This document shows positions 14,725-22,019 of a stretch of 33,800 nucleotides of DNA, piece after piece. The notes under the pieces were generated by a model that saw only the letters and a list, made by a program, of their open reading frames with translations, did no database searches and was not told where the DNA came from. How positions within the stretch are numbered: the stretch's first letter is position 1; each line of letters begins with the position of its first letter. The position numbers and the translations under genes are program-made. Source of the DNA: Acidimicrobiia bacterium (GTDB taxonomy: Bacteria; Actinomycetota; Acidimicrobiia; Acidimicrobiales; Aldehydirespiratoraceae); NCBI GenBank assembly GCA_030432715.1, contig JAUIML010000009.1, positions 1-33,800 of the forward strand, in the 5' to 3' direction.

Positions 14725-16020
14725 TCACTCCACCTCCGTGGCCGCGATGCGTTCATCGGACGGGCGGGGGCCCAGTGTCTCGAGGAAATCGATCACGTCA
14801 CTGATCTGTCGTTCGGTCAGGTTTCGGTTGGGCATGCCACGGGGCAGCTCGCCGTCGGCAAGGTCGTTCGCGAAGTTGGCTTTCACGTCGTTCGGATTGC
14901 GAATCCATGCGGCGAGATCGTCGCGGTTGAAGGTGCCGTCGTCGTTGTAGAGATCGAAGATGGCGCCGGCGAACGTGGTGTTGTTCGCGAAGTGGGTGAG
15001 GTTCGGGGCCGAGCCCGACACGACCTCTGCCCCGTCGTAGTCGAGGTCGTTGAGCCCGTCGACCAGATGGCAGGACGCGCACTGGGCGACGAAGGTGTCG
15101 AGGCCACGGAGGACGCCACTGGCATCCTCGGAGACGGTGGCGGGTTCGCCGGCCCGGTACGACGCGACATAGGGCTGGAGCTCTTCGCCGAACGTGGCCG
15201 GCGACATCTGCATGTCGATCCACTGCTGGAAGTCGGCTTCGTCCATCGCGATCGCCTGCATGCGCATGCGGCTGTGGGACAGGCCACAGAACTCGGTGCA
15301 CTGCCCGAAGTAGACGCCGGGGTCGTCGGCTTCGATCTTCCAGGGCGAGAACCGGCCCGGCACGGCGTCGCGCTTGCCGTTGAGACGGGGGATCCAGTGC
15401 GAGTGGATCACGTCTCGCGACGTGACCACGAGGTCGACCTCGACCCCGGTGGGGATGGCGAACTGTCCGGAGGTGACGATGTCGGCCGGCGGCAGGTCGC
15501 GCGGGTCTTCGAGCATCGATGCATCCAGATCGAACTCGTCGAGGTAGTAGCGGTACTCCCACCACCACTGCTGGCCGACGACCACGATGGTCGGGTCCCA
15601 CATGCGGGCCTCACCGTCGACCTCGATCTCGATGGCGGCGGCTTCGTCCTTGTTGATCGAGATGTGGGTGACGATCGTGAGGACCGCGATGATCACCATG
15701 ATCACGGCCGGCACGATGGTCCAGGTGATCTCGAGCGTGTTGTTGTGGGAGACCTGCTCGGGGAACTCGTCGTCGCCCTCGTAGGTGGGCACACGGTTCT
15801 TGAGGGCGAGCCACAGCACGGCGCCGCAGATCAGCACCAGGACGAGCCCGGCCACGATGAAGACCGGGAGGACCAGTCCGTAGATCTCGTCGGCCGTGCC
15901 GCTCTCGGGCTTCAGGGTGTCGAGTTCGGCGTCGCTCGCGCAACCGGCCAGCGTGAGGCCCAGAAGGGCGACGACACCTGCGCCGGGGATACGGCGCCAG
16001 AAGTTGGACTTGTCACTCAC
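14725..16020 (-). CDS. ctaC: Cytochrome c oxidase subunit II with fused cytochrome c (caa3 type)
   Basis: Accepts electrons at the CuA centre and passes them to subunit I. The 431-residue lipoprotein has a lipobox LAGC (C27), two TM hairpin helices (about 47-73 and 98-121), and a cupredoxin domain with VIHSHW (H206/H208) and GQCTEFCGLSHSRM, giving the CuA ligands C241, E243, C245, H249 and M252. A C-terminal cytochrome c domain follows: CASCH (314-318) and a likely axial Met in RGMPN (M396). The fusion means no separate cytochrome c is needed. The GTG at 16020 overlaps the upstream gene's stop by 8 bp. No qcrCAB genes are in this locus. Confidence 0.96.
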   Translation of the reverse strand: MSDKSNFWRRIPGAGVVALLGLTLAGCASDAELDTLKPESGTADEIYGLVLPVFIVAGLVLVLICGAVLWLALKNRVPTYEGDDEFPEQVSHNNTLEITWTIVPAVIMVIIAVLTIVTHISINKDEAAAIEIEVDGEARMWDPTIVVVGQQWWWEYRYYLDEFDLDASMLEDPRDLPPADIVTSGQFAIPTGVEVDLVVTSRDVIHSHWIPRLNGKRDAVPGRFSPWKIEADDPGVYFGQCTEFCGLSHSRMRMQAIAMDEADFQQWIDMQMSPATFGEELQPYVASYRAGEPATVSEDASGVLRGLDTFVAQCASCHLVDGLNDLDYDGAEVVSGSAPNLTHFANNTTFAGAIFDLYNDDGTFNRDDLAAWIRNPNDVKANFANDLADGELPRGMPNRNLTERQISDVIDFLETLGPRPSDERIAATEVE

Positions 16021-16855
16021 TGTCAGTCTCTCCGTCTGAGTGGTCGCCATCGCTGCCTTCGTCGCTGTGTTCCGCGTCGTCGCTGTGTTCCGCGTCGTCG
16101 CCGTGCTCGGAGTGGTGCTCTTCGAACTCACGCTCACCGTCGACGGCGGCCCACACGCCACCGCCGAGCACCGCCACACCGACGACGAGGGCGCCGCCGG
16201 CGATCAGGTTGCGGTTGAACTTGCGGTCCGACGCCGCCAGGGTGCCGAGCCCGAGGATCAGCACCGCGACGACACCGGCGATCACGACGGCCCCGAGCTT
16301 CGTGGTGTTGAGGAGGATGCGGGAGACGGCCAGCACACCCAGCGCGACCGCCGCGGCCCCGGCCGCCGGGATCTCGATCGGTGCCATGATCCGGTTGCGC
16401 AGGGCCCGATTGGCTTCGGGGTCGCCGGTCGCCCGGTCGGCCCACGCGTCCATCATCCACTCGACCGCGACCGCACCCACGATCACCAGGCCGGTGATGA
16501 AGACCGCGGTGTTGAGCACGAGGCCGATGGCCATCGTGCCGACACCGAACGCACCGACGACCGGCCAGAAGCTGCTGGTGACGGGTGTGGTGGGGGCGAT
16601 GTCGTCGACACCCATGTAGTCGGCCTGGTCGGCCGGGTCGGCGTCGCGGAAGAAGATGAGGGTGAGGGCGATGCCGATGGCCGACACTCCCGTGCCCACG
16701 AGCAGGCCGTAGCCGAGGTGCTCGCCGACGCCGCCCTTCCACCCGAGTGACAGCGGACCCATGTGGTTGCCGCCGCTGGTGTAGCCGTAGAGGACACCGG
16801 CCGTCACCAAGGCGACGCCGATGCCGAAGAAGAACTTGAAGCCCGTTGTGAACAT
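16013..16855 (-). CDS. Multi-TM membrane protein of the oxidase locus, His/Asp/Ser-rich tail
   Basis: A 280-residue protein with about six or seven hydrophobic segments; I do not recognise it firmly. The first 130 residues (a TM pair, FFRDADPADQADYMG, then SFWPVVGAFGVGTMAIGLVLN and TM segments ending VEWMMDAW) recall the layout of actinobacterial cytochrome c oxidase subunit IV (PF12270), which would explain its place between subunit III and ctaC. Residues about 130-245 add further TM helices of unknown kind. The last 36 residues are almost entirely His, Asp, Glu and Ser, including a duplicated DDAEHS encoded by an 18-bp tandem repeat (16061-16096). It overlaps ctaC by 8 bp. Possible roles are oxidase accessory subunit or metal handling; both are guesses. 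Confidence 0.6.
   Translation of the reverse strand: MFTTGFKFFFGIGVALVTAGVLYGYTSGGNHMGPLSLGWKGGVGEHLGYGLLVGTGVSAIGIALTLIFFRDADPADQADYMGVDDIAPTTPVTSSFWPVVGAFGVGTMAIGLVLNTAVFITGLVIVGAVAVEWMMDAWADRATGDPEANRALRNRIMAPIEIPAAGAAAVALGVLAVSRILLNTTKLGAVVIAGVVAVLILGLGTLAASDRKFNRNLIAGGALVVGVAVLGGGVWAAVDGEREFEEHHSEHGDDAEHSDDAEHSDEGSDGDHSDGETDSE
16061..16096 (-). repeat. 18-bp tandem duplication encoding DDAEHS twice
   Basis: GTCGCTGTGTTCCGCGTC occurs at 16061-16078 and again, identically, at 16079-16096, followed by a diverged third start (GTCGCCGTG). It lies in the tail of the membrane protein gene and expands its acidic/His repeat in frame. Confidence 0.9.
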
Positions 16856-16862
16856 CTGATCC

Positions 16863-17453
16863 CTACTTCGTGACGAAGATGACGTACCAGGCGATCGCGT
16901 ACATGGCGACGACTGTGTTCCAGTAGAAAGCGGCCGCAGCGACTGCGTCGGCCTTGCGCGGACCGAACTGCCCGATGACGGCCCGCAGGAAGGTGAGCGT
17001 GACGAAGCCGACGGCCGCGATCATGAACACGACGAAGGTGCCGAGCACGAGGAAGAACATGAACTCCGAGTTCGAGCCGGAAAGGGCGAACCCGCTGTCG
17101 TTGATGATGAACCAGAGCTGGTTGAACACCGCGGCACCGAAAAGACCCGAGAGGACCAGGGCGACCAGGGCGTTGGTGCGATCACCCGCGTTGATCGCCT
17201 GCACCGCCCATTGCACGGTGAAGATCGAGAGAATGAGGGTGGCGAAGACGAACCCGGCCGGGCCGAGCTCGACCGCACCGTCGGCGAACCACTCGGCTCC
17301 GTCGGTGCGGGCCTGGGCCCGTTCGCTGATGTAGACGAGCACGACGCCCAGGAACGCCATGAACGAGGCAGCCGAGGCGAACATCGTGCCGACCAGGACC
17401 GTGCGGGGACGGGTGACCTCAGCCGCGGGGAGACCGGTGGTGGTGGCGGTCAT
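16863..17453 (-). CDS. Second haem-copper oxidase subunit III-like protein
   Basis: A 196-residue, five-TM protein of the subunit III superfamily: TVLVGTMFASAASFMAFLGVVLVYISERA (TM1), FVFATLILSIFTVQWAVQAI, TNALVALVLSGLFGAAVFNQLWFII, FFLVLGTFVVFMIAAVGFVTLTFLRAVIGQF and AFYWNTVVAMYAIAWYVIFVTK, the last resembling the YWHFVDVVW helix with His-Phe-Val-Asp replaced by N-T-V-V. TM1 lacks the usual conserved glutamate position (FLGSE becomes FASAA). It is therefore diverged, like the subunit I-like gene directly upstream. Its ATG abuts that gene's TAG (TAGATG), with GGAGGAG inside the upstream gene. The two probably form one complex. Confidence 0.8.
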   Translation of the reverse strand: MTATTTGLPAAEVTRPRTVLVGTMFASAASFMAFLGVVLVYISERAQARTDGAEWFADGAVELGPAGFVFATLILSIFTVQWAVQAINAGDRTNALVALVLSGLFGAAVFNQLWFIINDSGFALSGSNSEFMFFLVLGTFVVFMIAAVGFVTLTFLRAVIGQFGPRKADAVAAAAFYWNTVVAMYAIAWYVIFVTK

Positions 17454-19106
17454 CTAGGACTCCTCCCCTTCGTCGGACGACACATCGAGCAGGGGTGCCT
17501 CGGAGGTGACGAGCGCGGGCGGTTCCGCGAAGTTGCCGGGCGGGGGCGGGGTGGCGGTGGACCATTCGAGGGTCTGGCCGCCCCACGGGTCGTCGGCGGT
17601 GCCGGCGCCACCGGTACGCATGGCGTTGAGCAGCGTGGCCAGGGCACCGACCGCACCGAGCGCGATGACGATCATGCCCACGAGCGCCACGGTGTTGAGC
17701 ACGTCGCCGGCGTCTTCGGTGGGGGCGACGAGTGGGTTGTTGGCGGTCTCGAAGAATCCGTTGATGACCTGCGAGGCGCCGACGACGAGGCCGCCGAGCA
17801 CGACGAGCATGACGGCCCCGCGACCGGCCACGGGCGACAGTTCGTGACCGCACACCTTCGGACTCCAGAACCAGATGGCGCCGATGGCGGAGGCCACTGC
17901 GGCGAACAGCACGAGGCTCATGACCCCGGCGACGGTGACCCGATCGCCGAGTTCGAAGGGCTCGATGACACGGGCGACACCCGCAGCCGTGCCGGCCAGG
18001 AGGAGCAGCCCACCGCCGAGTGCGCCGAGGAGGTGCGCGGGCGGCACGCCCTGCACGCCGCGACCACGGACCAGGGAGTCGGCGGCGCCCCCGAGGGCAC
18101 CGAGCACCGGGAGGATGGCGGCGAGACCGAAGGCGATGAACACGAACTTCTCGTCGTAGCGCACCACGGCGTTGTTGGTCGGCTGGAAGAACGGCTGGGC
18201 CCAGGCCCCGACCGACAGGAGACCGAACACGCCGATCAGGCCCATCGAGAGTCCGTGGCGAGCCGCACGCACGCCCGCGGCGACGGGGACGATCGAGCCG
18301 AGCACACCGAGGACGGGGATGGCGAAGGCGTAGACCTGGGGCTGTTCGACCACCCAGGCGATCTGGGCGTAGGCCCCGAGATCTCCGCTGAGGTCGCCGC
18401 CGAAGCTGCCGGGACCGTTGTGGATGTCGACGTAGGCGATGAGCATGTTGGCCAGCAGCACCGGCAGCGTCAGGAGCCACACCGAGGTGGCGACGAGCAT
18501 CGACCAGGCGAACAGCGGCACTCGCAGCAGCGTCATGCCCTTCACCCGCATGGACACGACGGTGGTCGCGATGCAGATCGACGCGAGCAGCAGCGAGAGC
18601 ACGACCATGGCGAGACCGACGATCGACAGGGCGATCGCTTCCCGTTCCTCGTTGCTGACCCGGTCGACGGCGCCCCACCCACCGTTGGCGAGAACGGCGG
18701 CGATGGTGATGCCGGCGCCGATGATGAAGGCCCACACGGCGGCATGGGCCGCACGGGGGAAGGCGATGTTGGTCGAGCCGACCTGCATCGGCACGACGAC
18801 CGTGGCGATGCCGATGAACAGCGGCGCCGCCACCAGCAGGGCGAGACCGAGGCGGTAGAGGGCCCAGACCTGGAAGAAGGCGTTGTCGCCCCCGAAGAGG
18901 TCGGTCGACTCGCTGTCGACGCGTTCGAAGCCGAGCAGGACGCCCAGCACGACGGCACCGACGAGCAGCACCATGCCGGCCCGCAGCCAGAGACGCCCGA
19001 TGCTCTTGTGGTCGGTGGTGGTGAGGGCGTCGTAGAGCCCCGCCACGACAGGCGCGGGAACCGCCGAAGCGGTGTCGTTCGCCGGCGGTGATTCGGTCAT
19101 CGTCAT
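17454..19106 (-). CDS. Subunit I-like protein without metal ligands (degenerate CtaD paralogue)
   Basis: A 550-residue, roughly 12-TM protein clearly homologous to CtaD: TTDHKSIG against STVDHKKIG, PMQVGSTNIAFPR against PLQIGARDVAFPR, MRVKGMTLLRVP against MRAPGMTLFRMP, EQPQVYAFAIP against GHPEVYIIILP, IWFWSPKVCGHEL against LYFWWPKIFGHCL, and DDPWGGQTLEW against PDPWDARSLEW. Yet every ligand is lost: haem a His becomes Y84, CuB His becomes Q255 (with the channel Glu becoming Q257), the CuB His-His pair becomes Q304-P305, and the two His of the last motif become G394 and M396. Y259 is kept. It cannot bind haems or CuB in the usual way, so it is not an oxidase. The frame is intact and it heads the oxidase operon, so it is probably a functional structural or assembly partner. 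The ATG at 19106 is chosen; another lies two codons in. Confidence 0.85.
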   Translation of the reverse strand: MTMTESPPANDTASAVPAPVVAGLYDALTTTDHKSIGRLWLRAGMVLLVGAVVLGVLLGFERVDSESTDLFGGDNAFFQVWALYRLGLALLVAAPLFIGIATVVVPMQVGSTNIAFPRAAHAAVWAFIIGAGITIAAVLANGGWGAVDRVSNEEREAIALSIVGLAMVVLSLLLASICIATTVVSMRVKGMTLLRVPLFAWSMLVATSVWLLTLPVLLANMLIAYVDIHNGPGSFGGDLSGDLGAYAQIAWVVEQPQVYAFAIPVLGVLGSIVPVAAGVRAARHGLSMGLIGVFGLLSVGAWAQPFFQPTNNAVVRYDEKFVFIAFGLAAILPVLGALGGAADSLVRGRGVQGVPPAHLLGALGGGLLLLAGTAAGVARVIEPFELGDRVTVAGVMSLVLFAAVASAIGAIWFWSPKVCGHELSPVAGRGAVMLVVLGGLVVGASQVINGFFETANNPLVAPTEDAGDVLNTVALVGMIVIALGAVGALATLLNAMRTGGAGTADDPWGGQTLEWSTATPPPPGNFAEPPALVTSEAPLLDVSSDEGEES

Positions 19107-19308
19107 GGTGGCAGGTGTCCTCCGACAGTTGCACCGAGACAGCGGTGGCGCAGCTGTTGCTTCGTTCGTTGGCGCACCGCGGGCGAACCCGCGCATTGCG
19201 CGGCATCTCCCGAGGTGCAGTACCGAGACGGGAGCCTACAGCCCCGCGCGCACCGGGATGGAAACCGGGCGGCAGAGGATTTTCGACGGATTTTCTCCGT
19301 CGGCCTGC

Positions 19309-20205
19309 TCAGAAGCCGTTGCGAACGATCTCGTCGGCCGCCATCGCGCCGAACAGCAGGGTCACGTAGGTGATCGACCAACCGAACAGCCGCATGGCCA
19401 GGGCGGGCTCCGGACGACGGAAGACCTGCACGGCGAGGCCGGTGAAGACGGCACCGAGCAGCACCGCGGCGATGTAATAGGTGAGCCCCATGTCGGCGAC
19501 GGGGCCGAACAGCAGGGTGAGCGCCCAGAGCAGCACGGTGTAGGCCAGGATGCGCGTCGCGGTGGTGCGCAGCGACGCCACCGCCGGGAGCATGGGCACG
19601 TCGGCGGCCTGGTAGTCGTCCTTGTAGCGGATGGCGAGGGCCCAGAAGTGGGGCGGCGTCCAGTAGAAGATGATGGCGAAGAGCACCACCGGCGGCCAGT
19701 CGAGCTCGTTGGTGACCGATGACCACCCGACCAGCACCGGGACGGCACCGGCGGCGCCGCCGATGACGATGTTGCGGGTGGAGGTGCGCTTCAACCACAT
19801 CGTGTAGACGAAGACGTAGAAGAGGGTCGCCGACACGGCCAGCACGGCCGAGAGCAGGTTGACGAAGCCCCACAGCCAGGCGAACGCGGCGATCTCCACC
19901 GCAAAGGCGAAGACCAACGCCTCTCGCGGCGTGACCTCGCCTGCCGGAAGCGGGCGGTTCTTGGTTCGCTCCATCAGCCGATCGATGTCGCGATCGATGT
20001 ACATGTTGAACGCGTTCGCCCCGCCGGCGGCGAGGGTGCCGCCGATGACGGTTGCGGCCATGAGCCAGAGCGAGGGCACTCCGCCCTCGGCCACGATCAT
20101 GGTCGGCACCGTCGTGATCAGCAGGAGCTCGATGATCCGCGGCTTGGTCAGCGCGATGAACGCGAGCGCACGCGGACGCTGACGAGTGGGGACGGTGGCG
20201 GTCAC
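19309..20205 (-). CDS. ctaB: Protohaem IX farnesyltransferase (haem O synthase)
   Basis: Converts haem B to haem O, precursor of the haem A used by the oxidase encoded downstream. It is a 298-residue, nine-TM UbiA-family prenyltransferase: [27 protein letters not shown] is the NxxxDxxxDxxMxRTxxRP polyprenyl-diphosphate motif, and [30 protein letters not shown] and [28 protein letters not shown] are CtaB signatures. The GTG at 20205 ([23 protein letters not shown]) fits the family length; longer in-frame starts reach into the divergent ctaA. A 202-bp gap separates it from the subunit I-like gene, with a short hairpin (CGACGGA/TCCGTCG) just after its stop but no clear terminator. Confidence 0.95.
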   Translation of the reverse strand: MTATVPTRQRPRALAFIALTKPRIIELLLITTVPTMIVAEGGVPSLWLMAATVIGGTLAAGGANAFNMYIDRDIDRLMERTKNRPLPAGEVTPREALVFAFAVEIAAFAWLWGFVNLLSAVLAVSATLFYVFVYTMWLKRTSTRNIVIGGAAGAVPVLVGWSSVTNELDWPPVVLFAIIFYWTPPHFWALAIRYKDDYQAADVPMLPAVASLRTTATRILAYTVLLWALTLLFGPVADMGLTYYIAAVLLGAVFTGLAVQVFRRPEPALAMRLFGWSITYVTLLFGAMAADEIVRNGF

Positions 20206-20264
20206 GATCGAAAGGCTAACGGCCGAGGGGGCATCACCGCCCAACGGGGCCGTACGCTTTGCTC

Positions 20265-21164
20265 GTGAGTCCGGCGCGCTATCTCTCCCTGACCCGAGCG
20301 GCCCTGTGGTCGCTGACGATCATCGTGATCACCGGCGCGAGCGTCCGCCTGACCGGTTCCGGCCTCGGCTGCTCCGATTGGCCGAATTGCGAAGAGGACC
20401 AGCTGGTGTCCGACCTCGAGTACCACGGCATGATCGAGTTCGGGAACCGGATGTTCACGGGCGTGGTCGCGTTGGCCGTCATCGGTGCGGTGCTCGGGTC
20501 GCTGCTCCGGCGGCCGAAGCGGGCCGACCTGACCCGGCTGTCCTGGGGTCTCGTCGCCGGCGTCGTTGCCCAGATCGTGCTGGGTGGCCTCCTGGTCAAG
20601 ACCGAACTCGACCCCCGTTTCACCATGGGCCACTTCCTTCTGTCGATGGTGCTCCTCTGGAACGCCACCGTCCTGGTCCACCGCGCCGGCCTGCCCGACG
20701 AGCCGACCGACAGACCGACCGATGCCGACTCGGTTCGCCGAGTCACCCGCGTCGTGATGCTCATCGGCATCGTCGTGCTGGTCATGGGAACCATCGTCAC
20801 GGGGTCGGGCCCGCACTCGGGCAGCGACGAGGAGGAGGTGGCCGAGCGGCTGCCGTTCCTCGTGCGCGACGTGACCCGCATCCACAGCATCACCGCGTTG
20901 CTGCTGCTCGGTGCCGTCGTGTATGTCCTCTGGCTGGCCGACCAGCGCGGCCTCGTCGACGTTCGCCGTGCCGCCCTGCTCGTGACGGGCCTCGTGGTGG
21001 CCCAGGGAGTGATCGGCTACTGGCAGTACTTCACCGGCGTGCCGGTGCTGCTGGTCGGCATCCACGTGACCCTGGCGTCGATCGCCTGGATCAACATCGT
21101 CCGTCTCGACCTCGAGGCGAGCCTGATCGGGGCACCCGCTGCGGATCGGGTGTCGACCTCGTGA
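20265..21164 (+). CDS. ctaA: Haem A synthase (COX15/CtaA)
   Basis: Oxidises haem O to haem A in the membrane. It has 299 residues and about eight TM helices with an internal twofold pattern. [19 protein letters not shown] (cysteine pair in the extracytoplasmic loop), [39 protein letters not shown] and [13 protein letters not shown] carry the haem-binding and catalytic Glu/His positions. IEFGNR has Asn where Bacillus CtaA has His, which I recall as usual in actinobacterial homologues. The GTG at 20265 is chosen; a TTG two codons upstream is possible. It is divergent from ctaB with a 59-bp gap. The stop overlaps clpS (GTGA). Confidence 0.93.
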   Translation: MSPARYLSLTRAALWSLTIIVITGASVRLTGSGLGCSDWPNCEEDQLVSDLEYHGMIEFGNRMFTGVVALAVIGAVLGSLLRRPKRADLTRLSWGLVAGVVAQIVLGGLLVKTELDPRFTMGHFLLSMVLLWNATVLVHRAGLPDEPTDRPTDADSVRRVTRVVMLIGIVVLVMGTIVTGSGPHSGSDEEEVAERLPFLVRDVTRIHSITALLLLGAVVYVLWLADQRGLVDVRRAALLVTGLVVAQGVIGYWQYFTGVPVLLVGIHVTLASIAWINIVRLDLEASLIGAPAADRVSTS

Positions 21165-21448
21165 CTGCGCCGCTGATCGTCGAGGACCGCGAGACCGACT
21201 CGGTCGACGATCTCTCGCGACCGTGGAAGGTGCTCGTGTGGGACGACCCGATCAACCTGATGTCGTACGTGGCGTTCGTGTTCCGCAAGCTGTTCGGCTT
21301 CTCGGAGGAGAAGGCCCATCGGTTGATGATGGAGGTCCACACGGAAGGCAAGGCGGTGGTGAGCTCCGGGCCGAAGGAGAAGGCGGAGATGGACGTGTTC
21401 CGCCTCCACGAACACGGCCTCTGGGCGACCATGGAGCACGACTCGTGA
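21161..21448 (+). CDS. clpS: ATP-dependent Clp protease adaptor ClpS
   Basis: Delivers N-degron substrates to ClpAP/ClpCP. It is a 95-residue protein: [48 protein letters not shown] matches actinobacterial ClpS almost block for block, with the DDPxN substrate-pocket segment and the VHxEGKAVV Clp-binding strand. The GTG at 21161 overlaps the ctaA stop (GTGA). The C-terminal TMEHDS codons are the template of the 32-bp tandem repeat that follows. A DUF2017 gene follows, as in mycobacteria. Confidence 0.95.
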   Translation: MTAPLIVEDRETDSVDDLSRPWKVLVWDDPINLMSYVAFVFRKLFGFSEEKAHRLMMEVHTEGKAVVSSGPKEKAEMDVFRLHEHGLWATMEHDS

Positions 21449-21549
21449 GTGCGACCGAAGACAGGGAGCACGACTCGTGAGTGCGACCGAAGACAGGGAG
21501 CACGACTCGTGAGTGCGACCGAAGACATGGAGCACGACTCGTGAGTGCG
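21434..21549 (+). repeat. 32-bp tandem repeat (3.6 copies) forming overlapping mini-ORFs
   Basis: Units start at 21434, 21466, 21498 and 21530 (the last is partial, 20 bp). Each begins GAGCACGACTCGTGAGTGCG; the full units differ only at position 21528 (T for G). The first unit is the end of clpS. Each TCGTGA is both a stop and, through GTGA, the GTG start of the next frame, which runs GTG AGT GCG ACC GAA GAC ... TCG TGA, giving an 11-residue product ([11 protein letters not shown]). The chain has three such mini-ORFs, then GTG AGT GCG GTA TGA, whose stop overlaps the DUF2017 ATG. A 32-bp period shifts the frame each turn. Confidence 0.95.
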
Positions 21550-21551
21550 GT

Positions 21552-22019
21552 ATGAGTCATCCGTCGTGGCCGTTCCTGGCGGCGGAGGAGGGGGTCGAGG
21601 TGAACCTCGGCGATCAGGAGCAGGAGGTGCTGGAGAACCTGCTCGTGGATCTTCGTCACCTCCTGATGTCCGATTCGCACGACTCGTTGCGTCGGTTGAA
21701 GCCGCCGGCTCACCCCGACAACGAGGAGGCCGAAGCCGCGTACCGGGAGATGGTCGACGACGACATGCTGCGGGCCCGGTTGGAGTTGCTCGACGTGGTC
21801 GAGGCCGGCATCGGTGGCGCGACCCTCGACGAAGGCGATGTCGCCGCGTGGATGCAGTGCCTCAACATGATGCGGCTGATCCTCGGGGAACGCCTCGAGC
21901 TCGACGGTGCCGATCTCGAGGCCCACGAACTCCCCGAAGGCCCGGCCACCTTCCTCTACGAGTGGACCGGCGAGCTGCTCGAGTTCCTCGTCCGGGCGGC
22001 GTCGGCTCCGTCCCGCTAG
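21552..22019 (+). CDS. DUF2017 family protein
   Basis: A 155-residue, largely helical cytosolic protein. EQEVLENLLVDLRHLLM (about 21-38), RLKPPAHPDNEEAEAAYREMVDDDML, EGDVAAWMQCLNMMRLILGERL and FLYEWTGELLEFLVRAA match what I recall of the DUF2017 family, which sits beside clpS in many actinobacteria. Function unknown, though conserved linkage suggests a role in ClpS/Clp proteolysis. The ATG at 21552 overlaps the last mini-ORF stop (ATGA). The stop codon overlaps that of the convergent PH-domain gene by two bases. Confidence 0.85.
   Translation: MSHPSWPFLAAEEGVEVNLGDQEQEVLENLLVDLRHLLMSDSHDSLRRLKPPAHPDNEEAEAAYREMVDDDMLRARLELLDVVEAGIGGATLDEGDVAAWMQCLNMMRLILGERLELDGADLEAHELPEGPATFLYEWTGELLEFLVRAASAPSR

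Noticed and set aside
14605-16218. Plus-strand frame of 537 codons opposite ctaC
   Set aside because: No recognisable domain; ctaC on the other strand is certain.
17211-19091. Plus-strand open frame of 626 codons opposite the subunit I-like and III-like genes
   Set aside because: Composition is His/Glu/Arg/Gly-rich with no domain; it mirrors the GC-rich third-position bias of the real minus-strand genes, so it is an antisense shadow.
19107-19308. Promoter or terminator elements before the oxidase operon
   Set aside because: A TAGGCT hexamer on the minus strand (19238-19233) and a CGACGGA/TCCGTCG hairpin are visible, but there is no convincing -35 and no U-run, so neither is called.
20265-21164. 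Asn replacing a haem-ligand His in CtaA (IEFGNR)
   Set aside because: I recall EFGNR as the normal form in actinobacterial haem A synthases, so it is not treated as a defect.
21434-21549. Possible CRISPR-like array
   Set aside because: The 32-bp units are directly adjacent with no spacers and derive from the end of clpS.
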